Positions 6,520 to 15,187 of a stretch of DNA of 42,299 bases are shown here, piece by piece. Origin of the DNA: Flavobacteriales bacterium 34_180_T64 (GTDB lineage Bacteria > Bacteroidota > Bacteroidia > Flavobacteriales > Flavobacteriaceae); assembly GCA_002162765.1 (NCBI GenBank), contig MAAR01000015.1, forward strand, positions 1 through 42,299. Reading direction: 5' to 3'. Position 1 is the first letter of the stretch. Each line of letters opens with the position of its first letter. Under the pieces are notes generated by a model. The model had not been told where the DNA came from and ran no database searches. It saw nothing but the letters and a program-made list of their open reading frames with translations. A program made the translations under genes and the position numbers.

Positions 6520-6714
6520 ATGAGAATACAAAACAGGACCATTTTAGCCTCAATCTTATTTGTATTAATAAGTTTTGTATGCATGGCTCAAGGCGGTAAT
6601 CCACCTCCGCCAGGCCCACCACCACCACCCGGACTTCCGATAGATGGTCTAATACCTATTGCTATAATTCTGGCAATTTATTACGGAGCAAGAAAGCACT
6701 TTAAACAACCTTAA
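6520..6714 (+). CDS. Small exported proline-rich membrane protein, 64 aa
   Basis: The likely start is the ATG at 6520 (MRIQNRTILASILFVLISF), giving a signal peptide or first membrane segment that ends near CMAQGG. A proline run, NPPPPGPPPPPG, follows, then LPIDGLIPIAIILAIYYGARK as a second membrane segment with a positive end. The PGxPID-G-hydrophobic-KK tail is a pattern I associate with small, uncharacterised Flavobacteriaceae envelope proteins. The gene stands alone between the tRNA fragment and ribE. Its function is unknown. Confidence 0.65.
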   Translation: MRIQNRTILASILFVLISFVCMAQGGNPPPPGPPPPPGLPIDGLIPIAIILAIYYGARKHFKQP

Positions 6715-6720
6715 TTCAAC

Positions 6721-7311
6721 TTATTTAGAGCTCAAGTATAGTTTTTGTATATACTTGCCGATAACATCAAATTCTAGATTTACCTTATCGTTAATTTTTA
6801 AAAATTTGAAATTAGTATGTTCATATGTATACGGTATTATAGCGACACTAAACTCATTTACCTTAGAATTAACAACTGTTAAACTAACTCCATTAATAGT
6901 TATAGATCCTTTTTCAATAGTGATGTTGGATTTATTAGAATCGTAAGTAAAATTAAAAATCCAACTTCCATTTTCTGAAGATATTGATTTACAGACTCCC
7001 GTTTGATCGACATGACCCTGAACCATGTGCCCATCGAGACGATCGCCAAGTTTCATGGCTCTTTCAAGATTTACTAATTCGCCCACTTTTAATTCGCCTA
7101 AATTGGTTTTGGCCAAAGTTTCATTAATAGCCGTGACAGTGTATATGTCTTCAAATATATGTGTCACGGTTAAACATACACCATTATGTGACACACTTTG
7201 ATCAATTTTTAGCTCAGAGGTCACATTGCTTTTAATTTTAAAATTCAAATTATCTTGTTGAGACTCTATAGATTTTATAACTCCTAAGCTTTCAATAATT
7301 CCTGTAAACAT
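6721..7311 (-). CDS. ribE: Riboflavin synthase, alpha subunit
   Basis: The enzyme dismutates two molecules of 6,7-dimethyl-8-ribityllumazine to riboflavin and a pyrimidinedione, the last step of riboflavin synthesis. The protein has the expected two tandem lumazine-binding barrels. The first starts with MFTGIIESLGVI and includes NGVCLTVT; the second includes GHMVQGHVDQTGVC and NGVSLTVV. A length of 196 residues is normal for the family. It is divergent from pdxA with 60 bases between start codons. There is no room or motif for an FMN riboswitch in that gap. Confidence 0.95.
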   Translation of the reverse strand: MFTGIIESLGVIKSIESQQDNLNFKIKSNVTSELKIDQSVSHNGVCLTVTHIFEDIYTVTAINETLAKTNLGELKVGELVNLERAMKLGDRLDGHMVQGHVDQTGVCKSISSENGSWIFNFTYDSNKSNITIEKGSITINGVSLTVVNSKVNEFSVAIIPYTYEHTNFKFLKINDKVNLEFDVIGKYIQKLYLSSK

Positions 7312-7328
7312 AATATCGAATAATTGGT

Positions 7329-7336
7329 TAAATTTG
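7329..7336 (+). promoter_or_regulatory. Putative -7 box (TAAATTTG) for pdxA
   Basis: This matches the Bacteroidota TAnnTTTG -7 consensus and lies 35 bases before the chosen pdxA start. No clear -33 TTTG is present. Confidence 0.4.
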
Positions 7337-7371
7337 CAACTATAAAATTACGTACAAAACATAGTATTTTA

Positions 7372-8418
7372 ATGAAAAAGGAAGAAAAAATAAAAGTTGG
7401 AATTTCGATTGGTGATTTAAACGGAATAGGAGCAGAAATTATCTTAAAAACTTTCGAAGACCCAAGAATGATGGAGTTTTGTACTCCAGTGATATTTGCA
7501 TCAGTAAAAACCATGTCTTTTTTCAAGAAACACTTTAATAGTTCGATTAATTTTCACGGCATCAATAATCTATCACAAGTAATTGAGGGAAAAATAAATG
7601 TCATGAATTCATGGAAGGAAAATGTGTCCATAGAATTTGGTGTAGAAGACCAAAATATTGGTGCATATGCGGTCAAGTCTCTAGAGCAAGCAACAGAAGC
7701 ATTAAAGAAAGATTTAATAGATGTATTAGTAACGGCACCAATAAACAAACACAATGTACAATCTGAAAGCTTCAACTTTCCAGGGCATACAAATTATTTA
7801 GCAGAAGCCTTAGGTGGAAATAGTTTAATGTTTATGGTAACAGATCAATTGAAAGTTGGTTTACTAACAGATCATGTTCCAATCAAAGATGCTTCAGAGC
7901 AAATTACATCAGAATTAATTGAGGATAAAATTAATACAGTTTATAAATCGCTCAAGGCCGATTTTAAAATTAGCAAACCTAAAATAGCAGTTTTAGGCAT
8001 TAATCCGCACGCCGGAGATAATGGTGTTATCGGAAATGAAGACGATACCATTCTTCGCCCTACATTGCAAAACATCAAAAATTCAGGTAAACTGGTTTAC
8101 GGGCCATATTCAGCTGATAGCTTTTTTGGTTCTAATAATTATAAAAACTTTGACGCCGTTATAGCTTCATATCACGATCAAGGATTAATCCCATTTAAAA
8201 CGATTGCTTTTGGTGAAGGTGTTAATTTTACAGCAGGATTAAGTAAAGTAAGAACATCACCAGACCATGGCACTGCCTACGAAATAGCTGGAAAAGGCAA
8301 AGCCGATGAAAGCTCATTTAAAGAAGCAGTCTTTATGGCGATAAAAATATTTAAGAATCGAACTGAGTATAATAATCTGACAAAAAACCCGTTGAAATCT
8401 GCATCAAAAAAGATATAA
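7372..8418 (+). CDS. pdxA: 4-hydroxythreonine-4-phosphate dehydrogenase
   Basis: PdxA oxidises 4-phosphohydroxy-L-threonine in the DXP-dependent pyridoxal 5'-phosphate pathway and uses NAD and a divalent metal. The protein has the N-terminal GISIGDLNGIGAE motif and three metal-ligand regions: FPGHTNY (His139), SYHDQGLIP (His268) and TSPDHGTAYEI (His299), numbered from the chosen start. I use the ATG at 7372 (MKKEEKIKVGISIGD), which gives 348 residues, the usual size; the longer frame from 7324 adds unrelated residues across the putative promoter. It is followed by the DUF177-rpmF pair after 59 bases containing another promoter box. Confidence 0.95.
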   Translation: MKKEEKIKVGISIGDLNGIGAEIILKTFEDPRMMEFCTPVIFASVKTMSFFKKHFNSSINFHGINNLSQVIEGKINVMNSWKENVSIEFGVEDQNIGAYAVKSLEQATEALKKDLIDVLVTAPINKHNVQSESFNFPGHTNYLAEALGGNSLMFMVTDQLKVGLLTDHVPIKDASEQITSELIEDKINTVYKSLKADFKISKPKIAVLGINPHAGDNGVIGNEDDTILRPTLQNIKNSGKLVYGPYSADSFFGSNNYKNFDAVIASYHDQGLIPFKTIAFGEGVNFTAGLSKVRTSPDHGTAYEIAGKGKADESSFKEAVFMAIKIFKNRTEYNNLTKNPLKSASKKI

Positions 8419-8459
8419 ACATTTTTTGTTTATAACCCCGTAAATTAATAAAAATTTTA

Positions 8460-8467
8460 TATATTTG
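8460..8467 (+). promoter_or_regulatory. Putative -7 box (TATATTTG) for the DUF177-rpmF operon
   Basis: This matches TAnnTTTG and is placed 10 bases upstream of the 8478 start and 22 bases upstream of the in-frame ATG at 8490. The short distance slightly favours the downstream start. Confidence 0.4.
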
Positions 8468-8477
8468 CGGGCTCAAA

Positions 8478-9029
8478 ATGAATGTGGTAATGAAGCCTTT
8501 AAAAGAATACACTATACCATTTATAGGATTAAAGGAAGGAAAGCACCATTTTGATTATCAAATTGATAAATCGTTCTTTGAATATTTTAAGTATGATGAG
8601 TTTAATGATGTAAACGTAAAAACAAGTTTAGTTTTTGAGAAAAAATCAACCTTGTTAGAATTACATTTTAAGGTCAAAGGAGAAGTTAATATTAATTGTG
8701 ATCTTACAAACGAGCCATTCAACCAAAAATTAAAAGGAGAATTGGACTTGGTTGTTAAGTTTGGTGAGGAATATAATGATGAGCATGAAGAGATTCTAAT
8801 TATTCCACATGGAGATTATGAAATTAATGTTTCGCAGTTTATTTATGAATTAATAATTCTGTCCATGCCTACAAAACGTATCCATCCTGGAATTAAGGAG
8901 GGCACATTGAAATCAGACATACTTGAAAAATTGGAAGAATTAAGCCCAAAAAGCTTAGAAGAAAAAGAGACATCAGAGGATATTGATCCTCGTTGGAATA
9001 CATTGAAAAAACTATTAACGGATAAATAA
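8478..9029 (+). CDS. YceD/DUF177-family protein upstream of L32
   Basis: This is a DUF177 (YceD-like) protein of 183 residues, encoded 9 bases upstream of rpmF. That linkage is conserved across bacteria. Family members have been linked to 23S rRNA accumulation; the exact role here is inferred. Visible features are an acidic beta-rich body, a single Cys in NINCDLTNEPF at the place where the family often carries a CxxC motif, and the C-terminal signature DPRWNTLKKLL. Translation may begin at 8478 or at the second Met, MKPLKEYTIPF (8490). Confidence 0.85.
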   Translation: MNVVMKPLKEYTIPFIGLKEGKHHFDYQIDKSFFEYFKYDEFNDVNVKTSLVFEKKSTLLELHFKVKGEVNINCDLTNEPFNQKLKGELDLVVKFGEEYNDEHEEILIIPHGDYEINVSQFIYELIILSMPTKRIHPGIKEGTLKSDILEKLEELSPKSLEEKETSEDIDPRWNTLKKLLTDK

Positions 9030-9038
9030 CATAAACTA

Positions 9039-9242
9039 ATGGCACATCCTAAGAGAAAAATATCTAGAACAAGAAGAGATAAAAGAAGAACACATTATAA
9101 AGCAACTGTTCCTCAGATCGCCACATGTCCTACAACTGGAGAAGCGCACTTATACCATAGAGCTCATTGGCACGAAGGTAAATTATATTACAGAGGTCAA
9201 GTACTTATTGACAACTCTGAAAAAGCAGAAAATTTAGCATAA
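9039..9242 (+). CDS. rpmF: 50S ribosomal protein L32
   Basis: L32 is a small component of the large ribosomal subunit. The 67-residue protein begins [20 protein letters not shown], the standard basic N-terminus of the family, and continues [21 protein letters not shown]. Only one cysteine remains, so this is the non-zinc form common in Bacteroidota. It is the second gene of the DUF177-rpmF operon and is followed by a strong terminator. Confidence 0.97.
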   Translation: MAHPKRKISRTRRDKRRTHYKATVPQIATCPTTGEAHLYHRAHWHEGKLYYRGQVLIDNSEKAENLA

Positions 9243-9262
9243 TTATTATGCAAGCATATAAT

Positions 9263-9286
9263 AAAACGCTCACTTGTGAGCGTTTT
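9263..9286 (+). terminator. Rho-independent terminator of the rpmF operon
   Basis: A perfect 11-base stem AAAACGCTCAC / GTGAGCGTTTT with a two-base centre is followed by a T-run to 9290. It lies 20 bases after the rpmF stop. Confidence 0.9.
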
Positions 9287-9420
9287 TTTTATGATTAACT
9301 TTCAAGTCTGTCAAAAACGACTTAATTTGCACCTTAATTGATCAAAATTCAGTAAATTCATCCAAAATTTGCTTGTTTTTGGCGTTTTTTACATTTTTTA
9401 GTATAAATCAATTGTAGATA

Positions 9421-10416
9421 ATGGGTAAAATTACTGCAGCAATTACTGCTACAGGAGCATATGTTCCTGATTACATATTAACAAATAAAATCTTGGAAAC
9501 CATGGTCGATACAAATGACGAATGGATTACTTCAAGGACAGGAATTAAAGAACGTAGAATTCTAAAAGATGAAGGCAAAGGCACTTCATATCTCGCTATA
9601 AATGCAGCTCAAGATTTAATTAACAAAAAAGGAATTGACCCAACCGAAATTGATTTGGTAATTGTTGCCACTGCAACTCCTGATATGAAAGCTGCGTCAA
9701 CAGCAGCTTATACAGCAACTCAAATAGGAGCTGTAAATGCATTTTCTTTTGATCTAGAAGCTGCTTGTTCTAGCTTCTTGTTTGGTATGTCTGTAGCTTC
9801 AAGTTATATTGAATCTGGAAAGTATAAAAACGTTTTACTTATTGGTGCCGATAAAAATTCATCATTTATAAATTATAAAGACAGAGCTACGTGTATCATT
9901 TTTGGAGATGGTGCTGGCGCTGTTTTATTCGAACCAAATGAAGAAGGCTTGGGACTACAAGATGAGCTTCTAAGAAGTAATGGAGAAGGAAGAGAGTTTT
10001 TACAAGCAACTTATGGAGGGTCTTCGTATCCTTCTACTCCAGAAGCAGTAGCAGAAGGGAAGCATTATATTTTTCAAGATGGGAAAACAGTCTTTAAAAA
10101 TGCCGTCTTTAATATGGCTGATGTTACTGAGAAGATTTTAGAGCGCAACCAATTGACTAAAGATGATATCGCTTGGTTAGTTGCACATCAAGCAAATAAA
10201 CGTATTATTGATGCAACCGCAAATAGAGTAAAGATTGATGATTCAAAGGTGATGATGAATATACAAAAGTATGGCAATACCACTTCAGCAACCTTACCAT
10301 TATTATTAAATGATTATGAATCACGACTCAAAAAAGGAGACAAATTGATCTTTGCTGCTTTTGGTGGTGGATTTACTTGGGGCTCTATTTATTTTAAATG
10401 GGCTTATAATTCCTAA
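9421..10416 (+). CDS. fabH: Beta-ketoacyl-ACP synthase III
   Basis: FabH condenses acyl-CoA, usually acetyl or branched primers, with malonyl-ACP to start type II fatty acid synthesis. The catalytic triad is visible as Cys116 in LEAACSSFLFG, His256 in VAHQANKRI and Asn286 in YGNTTSAT, and the C-terminal glycine loop is FAAFGGGFTWG. The 331-residue length is normal. It precedes accB and accC on the same strand, a natural cluster for starting fatty acid synthesis. The gap to accB is 41 bases, so co-transcription is likely. Confidence 0.96.
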   Translation: MGKITAAITATGAYVPDYILTNKILETMVDTNDEWITSRTGIKERRILKDEGKGTSYLAINAAQDLINKKGIDPTEIDLVIVATATPDMKAASTAAYTATQIGAVNAFSFDLEAACSSFLFGMSVASSYIESGKYKNVLLIGADKNSSFINYKDRATCIIFGDGAGAVLFEPNEEGLGLQDELLRSNGEGREFLQATYGGSSYPSTPEAVAEGKHYIFQDGKTVFKNAVFNMADVTEKILERNQLTKDDIAWLVAHQANKRIIDATANRVKIDDSKVMMNIQKYGNTTSATLPLLLNDYESRLKKGDKLIFAAFGGGFTWGSIYFKWAYNS

Positions 10417-10457
10417 TTTTATAAAACTAACTAACTAATTAATTAAAACTAATTATT

Positions 10458-10940
10458 ATGGATATTAAGGAAATTCAAAATTTAATCAAGTTTGTTGCTA
10501 AGTCGGGAGCAAGTGAGGTTAAATTAGAAATGGATGATATAAAGATCACCATTAAAACAGGTGATGAGCGAGGAGAATCGACAACCTATGTTCAGCAGAT
10601 TCCAGTTAATGCTCCTATGGCCCAAATGCCAGCAGCTCCTGCTATTCCTGCTGCGCCTGAGGTAACTGCGCCAGCACCTTCAGCAGATGAAAACTCAAAA
10701 TATATCACTATTAAGTCTCCAATTATTGGAACATTTTACCGTAAACCCTCTCCAGAGAAACCAGTTTTTGTGGAAGTTGGAAGCACTATAAATGAAGGAG
10801 ATGTACTTTGTGTTATTGAAGCCATGAAATTATTTAATGAAATTGAATCTGAAGTTTCAGGTAAAATTGTAAAAATATTAGTGGATGATTCTTCACCAGT
10901 TGAATTTGATCAACCATTATTTTTAGTAGATCCATCATAA
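10458..10940 (+). CDS. accB: Biotin carboxyl carrier protein of acetyl-CoA carboxylase
   Basis: AccB carries the biotin that shuttles carboxyl groups between biotin carboxylase and the carboxyltransferase. The C-terminal biotinyl domain (about residues 80-160) has the site EAMKLFNEI with the biotinylated lysine at 124. A flexible Ala/Pro linker (about 48-78, for example PAAPAIPAAPEVTAPAPS) joins it to an N-terminal helical region. Its length of 160 residues is typical. accC follows after 15 bases. Confidence 0.96.
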   Translation: MDIKEIQNLIKFVAKSGASEVKLEMDDIKITIKTGDERGESTTYVQQIPVNAPMAQMPAAPAIPAAPEVTAPAPSADENSKYITIKSPIIGTFYRKPSPEKPVFVEVGSTINEGDVLCVIEAMKLFNEIESEVSGKIVKILVDDSSPVEFDQPLFLVDPS

Positions 10941-10955
10941 CAATCTCGATAAGTT

Positions 10956-12311
10956 ATGTTTAAAAAAATACTAATCGCCAATAGAGGAGAAATAGCACTA
11001 CGTGTTATTAGAACCTGTAAAGAAATGGGCATTAAAACAGTGGCTGTATATTCTACAGCTGACGCAGACAGTTTACACGTTAAGTTTGCAGATGAAGCTG
11101 TTTGTATAGGACCAGCGTCTAGCGCAGAGTCTTATTTGAAAATGTCAAATATTATAGCGGCAGCAGAAATTACTAATGCCGACGCTATACATCCTGGATA
11201 TGGATTCTTATCTGAAAATGCAAAATTCTCAAAAATTTGTGAGGAGCATGGTATAAAATTTATCGGAGCTTCTGCAGACATGATCGCAAAAATGGGAGAT
11301 AAGGCTACAGCTAAAGAAACCATGAAAGCTGCAGGTGTACCTTGTGTTCCAGGAAGTGAAGGGATTATTGCTGATTTTGAAGATTGCAAAAATATTGCCA
11401 AAGAAACGGGTTACCCTGTAATGCTTAAAGCTACCGCAGGTGGTGGTGGAAAAGGAATGCGTGCTGTTTGGAAACCTGAAGACCTTAAAGATGCTTGGGA
11501 TTCCGCACGATATGAATCTAAGGCTGCTTTTGGGAATGATGACATGTACATGGAGAAACTCATTGAAGAACCAAGACATATTGAAATTCAAATTGTTGGC
11601 GATTCTACTGGGAAAGCCTGTCATTTATCGGAAAGAGACTGCTCAATTCAACGGCGTCATCAAAAATTGACAGAGGAGGTGCCTTCTCCATTTATGACTG
11701 ATGAATTGCGTACAAAAATGGGAGATGCTGCTGTAAAAGCATCCGAATATATTAAATACGAAGGCGCAGGAACTGTTGAGTTTTTAGTGGATAAACACAG
11801 AAACTTCTTTTTCATGGAAATGAATACACGTATTCAAGTAGAGCACCCAATAACGGAACAAGTAATTGATTTCGACTTGATTCGAGAGCAAATTCTAGTC
11901 GCTGCAGGTGTTCCTATCTCTGGAAAGAATTATACGCCAAACTTGCACTGTATTGAATGTAGAATTAATGCTGAAGATCCATTTAACGACTTTAGACCTT
12001 CACCTGGAAAAATAACAACGCTACATGCACCAGGAGGTCATGGGGTGCGTTTAGACACTCATGTTTATGCAGGTTATACAATTCCGCCGAACTATGATTC
12101 AATGATTGCAAAATTGATTACTACGGCGCAAACACGTGAAGAGGCTATTAATAAAATGAAACGTGCCTTAGACGAATTCGTAATTGAAGGGATTAAAACC
12201 ACAATTCCATTCCATAGACAATTGATGGATCATCCAGATTATCTGGCGGGTAATTATACCACTAAGTTCATGGAAGACTTTGTGATACAACCCGAAGAAG
12301 AAGAAGATTAA
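10956..12311 (+). CDS. accC: Biotin carboxylase subunit of acetyl-CoA carboxylase
   Basis: AccC carboxylates the biotin of AccB using ATP and bicarbonate. It has the N-terminal fold motif [19 protein letters not shown], the glycine-rich ATP-grasp loop [14 protein letters not shown], the [12 protein letters not shown] segment, and the active-site stretch [15 protein letters not shown]. The 451-residue length matches the single-subunit bacterial enzyme. It ends the fabH-accB-accC run and is followed closely by a terminator. The carboxyltransferase genes are not in the window. Confidence 0.97.
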   Translation: MFKKILIANRGEIALRVIRTCKEMGIKTVAVYSTADADSLHVKFADEAVCIGPASSAESYLKMSNIIAAAEITNADAIHPGYGFLSENAKFSKICEEHGIKFIGASADMIAKMGDKATAKETMKAAGVPCVPGSEGIIADFEDCKNIAKETGYPVMLKATAGGGGKGMRAVWKPEDLKDAWDSARYESKAAFGNDDMYMEKLIEEPRHIEIQIVGDSTGKACHLSERDCSIQRRHQKLTEEVPSPFMTDELRTKMGDAAVKASEYIKYEGAGTVEFLVDKHRNFFFMEMNTRIQVEHPITEQVIDFDLIREQILVAAGVPISGKNYTPNLHCIECRINAEDPFNDFRPSPGKITTLHAPGGHGVRLDTHVYAGYTIPPNYDSMIAKLITTAQTREEAINKMKRALDEFVIEGIKTTIPFHRQLMDHPDYLAGNYTTKFMEDFVIQPEEEED

Positions 12312-12315
12312 GTTT

Positions 12316-12341
12316 AAACTCCGAAAGAAATTTTGGAGTTT
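12316..12341 (+). terminator. Terminator after accC
   Basis: The hairpin AAACTCC / GGAGTTT, extended internally by AAA/TTT pairing, is followed by a T-run to about 12345. It starts 5 bases after the accC stop. Confidence 0.75.
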
Positions 12342-12365
12342 TTTTATATCCATAAGTATGGTGTT

Positions 12366-12445
12366 CTTTTGTTTTTAAACAAAAGCCAGGCTATTCGCTT
12401 TATCTTTTTGTAAGAACAAAAAGGATGCCGCTACTATCCCTAACA
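12366..12445. other. Intergenic element with two hairpins, possible dispersed structured repeat
   Basis: In the 298-base gap between accC and the next gene, a perfect 9-base stem CTTTTGTTT / AAACAAAAG (12366-12385) is followed by GCCAGGCTATTCGC. A second stem, ATCTTTTTGT / ACAAAAAGGAT with one bulge (12402-12426), comes next, and then GCCGCTACTATCCC. I recall similar wording between genes of other Flavobacteriaceae, but I cannot verify copy number here. The rest of the gap shows no gene. Confidence 0.35.
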
Positions 12446-12609
12446 CGAATTATCAGTTATTAGATAAATAATCGATACATTTATCCAATGTTAGAAATGA
12501 GAATCACCAATATCAAAAAAATGCCATGGATTTTAACGCCTGGGCTTTAACTTCTTTGAAAATAAAAGGATTCTCAAAACTTCAATTTTTAACATTTTAA
12601 TATAATAAC

Positions 12610-13749
12610 ATGAGTAATATAATAGTATTAGGCGCCGGTATGGTTGGGAGCGCAATGGCCATAGATCTTGAAAAATCACATGAAGTCACTCTAACAGATC
12701 TAAATCAAACGGTTTTAGATACGATAAAACAAAAATGCAATAGTTTAAACGTCCAACAATTGGACGCCACAAACAAAGAGGAGCTTCAAAGCAGAATAAA
12801 ATCATTTGATTTAGTTATTTGTGCCGTTCCAGGATTTTTAGGTTACGAAACTTTGAAATCAATTATTGAAGCTGGAATGAATGTAGTTGACATATCTTTT
12901 TTCCCAGAAAACGCTTTGGAGCTAGATACTTTAGCGAAAGAAAAACAGGTGACTGCAATTGTAGATTGTGGTGTCGCTCCAGGTATGGATAATATTATCT
13001 TAGGCTATTATAATGAAAAAATGAAGCTCACTGATTTTGAGTGTTTAGTAGGTGGATTGCCTAAAGTAAAGAAATGGCCTTTTAGTTATAAAGCGCCATT
13101 TTCACCAGTAGATGTTATCGAAGAATATACACGTCCCGCACGATATGTAGAACAGGGTCATGAGATTGTAAGAGAACCACTAACAGACTGCGAATATGTA
13201 GCGTTTGATAAAGTTGGGACTTTGGAGTCTTTCAATTCAGATGGATTAAGATCCATAATATATACGATGCCACATATTCCAAATATGAAGGAAAAAACAT
13301 TACGGTATCCTGGACATGTTGAATATGTGAGGGCATTAAAAGAAAGCGGTTTTTTTAGTACCGATAAAATTGCAATTGATGGGCATGATATTTCACCTCT
13401 AGATTTCACAAGCAAGGTGTTATTTAGCGAATGGAAGCTAGGTGAACACGAAGAGGAGCTAACAGTGATGCGAATTACATTAAAAGGAGAAAATGAGAAT
13501 GGACAACTAGAAGAGGTTGTTTATAATTTATATGATGAATATTGTCATGAAACACAAACTGCTTCAATGTCGAGAACCACAGGATACACAGCAACGGCAG
13601 CTGCTAATTTAGTGTTAGACGGCTTGTTTGAAGAAAAAGGTGTATTTCCACCCGAATTGGTTGGGAAGCATGAGGTGTGTTTTAAATTCGTTTTGAAGTA
13701 TTTAGAAGACAGAAACATCCATTATAAAAAATCATCTAGACTGATTTAA
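12610..13749 (+). CDS. Saccharopine dehydrogenase-family oxidoreductase
   Basis: The N-terminal Rossmann motif is IIVLGAGMVGSAMAIDL, with DLNQ following the second strand as an NAD(P)-binding acidic residue. The central region has DCGVAPGMDNI and GGLPKVKKWPFSYKAPFSP, typical of the saccharopine dehydrogenase-like fold, and TASMSRTTGYTATAAANL lies near the C-terminus. Family members act on lysine or saccharopine or on related amino acids; the substrate here is inferred to be lysine-related but is not shown. The next gene starts 1 base after this stop, so the two are almost certainly co-transcribed. Confidence 0.85.
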   Translation: MSNIIVLGAGMVGSAMAIDLEKSHEVTLTDLNQTVLDTIKQKCNSLNVQQLDATNKEELQSRIKSFDLVICAVPGFLGYETLKSIIEAGMNVVDISFFPENALELDTLAKEKQVTAIVDCGVAPGMDNIILGYYNEKMKLTDFECLVGGLPKVKKWPFSYKAPFSPVDVIEEYTRPARYVEQGHEIVREPLTDCEYVAFDKVGTLESFNSDGLRSIIYTMPHIPNMKEKTLRYPGHVEYVRALKESGFFSTDKIAIDGHDISPLDFTSKVLFSEWKLGEHEEELTVMRITLKGENENGQLEEVVYNLYDEYCHETQTASMSRTTGYTATAAANLVLDGLFEEKGVFPPELVGKHEVCFKFVLKYLEDRNIHYKKSSRLI

Positions 13750-13750
13750 A

Positions 13751-14200
13751 ATGGAACTCAAGGAAGAATTGTATACTAAATGCTTGGGCTCTCTCGACTC
13801 ACGATTTGAAACGGTTCAAAGGACGGTTTCAGAATTGCAAGAAGCATTGTTGTCTGAAACCAAAAGTAGTGCTGGAGATAAGCATGAAACAGGACGTGCT
13901 ATGTTGCAATTGGAGCGTGAAAAAGCAGGATATCAATTATTAGAAATTCAAAAAGTAAAAGAAATACTGTCAAAAATTGATGTTACAAAAACGAATAAAA
14001 ATATAAGTCTTGGGAGTATTATTTATACGTCTAAGGCAAATTATTTTATTGCAATAAGCGCTGGAGCATTTAAAGTGAATTTTGATACATTTTATGCTAT
14101 TTCTTCAAACACACCAATGGGCAAATTATTGATGAGTAAAACGGTTGGAGACACTATAGTTTTTAGAAATGAAAGTATCGTAATAGAAAAGGTTATTTGA
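13751..14200 (+). CDS. Conserved small protein with helical N-terminus and GreA/B-like C-terminal part
   Basis: The 149-residue protein starts with a long charged helix (about residues 1-75, with LQLEREKAGYQLLEIQKVKE) likely to form a coiled coil. A small beta domain follows, containing SLGSIIYTSKANYFIAIS, TPMGKLLMSKTVGDTIVF and RNESIVIEKVI. The GDTIVF element in this order resembles the C-terminal domain of transcript cleavage factors GreA/GreB, but the N-terminal acidic tip is not recognisable. Similar Bacteroidota proteins are often labelled 3-oxoacyl-ACP synthase in databases, which the sequence does not support. Its 3' end overlaps the convergent ABC ATPase gene by 8 bases. Confidence 0.6.
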   Translation: MELKEELYTKCLGSLDSRFETVQRTVSELQEALLSETKSSAGDKHETGRAMLQLEREKAGYQLLEIQKVKEILSKIDVTKTNKNISLGSIIYTSKANYFIAISAGAFKVNFDTFYAISSNTPMGKLLMSKTVGDTIVFRNESIVIEKVI

Positions 14201-15104
14201 TAACTTCAAGGTAGATTTCAGCTCCTTTTTCGAAACTATTTTTGTGTTCAAAAAACACAACGGAATCGTTTATATTAGATTCAATGAGATGATAATTACC
14301 TTTAAAATATGACGTATTCACAATGACTTTTAAATCTGATATGTCCACAACTCGCAATTGATTTGCGTACAAGATTTGGTCATTTATAACATTGTATTCT
14401 CCAAAAAAGGAAGCCACCAACGGAAGCATTGGATCTTTATATAACTGTTCAGGAGTGTTGTTCGCAATAATTTTCGAATTGTGCAATACGATCATTTTAT
14501 CAGCATAACCTAGGACATCGTCTTTATCATGTGTAGCCACAATACAACTTATATTTTTACCTTTTAAGTATTTAAATAATCGACGACGTAAGGATTGTTT
14601 TTTAAAATTATCAATATGACTAAATGGTTCGTCTAGAAGAATAATTTCAGGCTGTTTCGCAATTGCTCTGGCAAGTGCTACACGTTGTTTTTGTCCGCCA
14701 CTTAAGGTTTTTACTTTAGTTTTTGCGAAGGGAGTAAGCTCAACCACTTCTAGTAATTCGGTAACACGTTCTTTTTTTTCTTCAGGAAAGAAATTGGATA
14801 AGAATTTTCCAACGTTTTCTTCCACAGTAATAAACGGCATCAAATCAAACTCTTGAGCTACGTACTTCATGAAATCAGAACCAATAACGAGCTTGTGTTT
14901 TGGGCCAAGGATTGGTTTATCGTCCCATAATATTAATCCATCTTTTAAATCGTGTTCACCATAAAGTAATTTAAGCAATGTACTCTTACCTGAACCACTT
15001 TCACCAATTATAGATAGGTGTTGCCCTCGTTCTAGATGAAAACTAATCTGATCTAAAACAGGTTGTTTATGATATGCGAATGATAAATCTTGAACTTTAA
15101 GCAT
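14193..15104 (-). CDS. ABC transporter ATP-binding protein (orphan ATPase)
   Basis: The nucleotide-binding domain is complete: Walker A GESGSGKSTLLKLLYG, Q-loop near AQEFDLMPF, signature LSGGQKQRVALARA, Walker B PEIILLDEP, D-loop SHID and switch His in VATHDKDD. About 80 residues extend beyond the domain, as in PotA/FbpC-type importer ATPases with a C-terminal regulatory domain. I place the start at 15104 (MLKVQDLSFAYHKQPVLDQ), since the longer frame adds 11 atypical residues. No permease or binding-protein gene is adjacent, so the substrate is unknown. It converges with the gene at 13751. Confidence 0.88.
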   Translation of the reverse strand: MLKVQDLSFAYHKQPVLDQISFHLERGQHLSIIGESGSGKSTLLKLLYGEHDLKDGLILWDDKPILGPKHKLVIGSDFMKYVAQEFDLMPFITVEENVGKFLSNFFPEEKKERVTELLEVVELTPFAKTKVKTLSGGQKQRVALARAIAKQPEIILLDEPFSHIDNFKKQSLRRRLFKYLKGKNISCIVATHDKDDVLGYADKMIVLHNSKIIANNTPEQLYKDPMLPLVASFFGEYNVINDQILYANQLRVVDISDLKVIVNTSYFKGNYHLIESNINDSVVFFEHKNSFEKGAEIYLEVIK

Positions 15105-15136
15105 TTTAAACGTTATAGTTGGGCAAAAATAAAACA

Positions 15137-15168
15137 AAAAAATTCGCTCTGTACAGAGCGAATTTTTT
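15137..15168 (-). terminator. Terminator downstream of the first T9SS VCBS gene
   Basis: A 32-base perfect palindrome has the arm AAAAAATTCGCTCTGT and a T-run at each end. It lies 20 bases beyond the stop of the gene at 15188-17587 and just upstream of the ABC ATPase start. Confidence 0.8.
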
Positions 15169-15187
15169 ATTTAATTGAATTTACAGT

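Noticed and set aside
7312..7371. Possible FMN riboswitch controlling ribE in the divergent gap with pdxA
   Set aside because: The gap is only 60 bases and shows none of the conserved FMN-aptamer segments; it holds a promoter-like box instead.
12488..12550. A 20-codon ORF (MLEMRITNIKKMPWILTPGL) before the saccharopine dehydrogenase-like gene, possibly a leader peptide
   Set aside because: No attenuator-type hairpins or run of regulatory codons follow it, and it could arise by chance in 63 bases.
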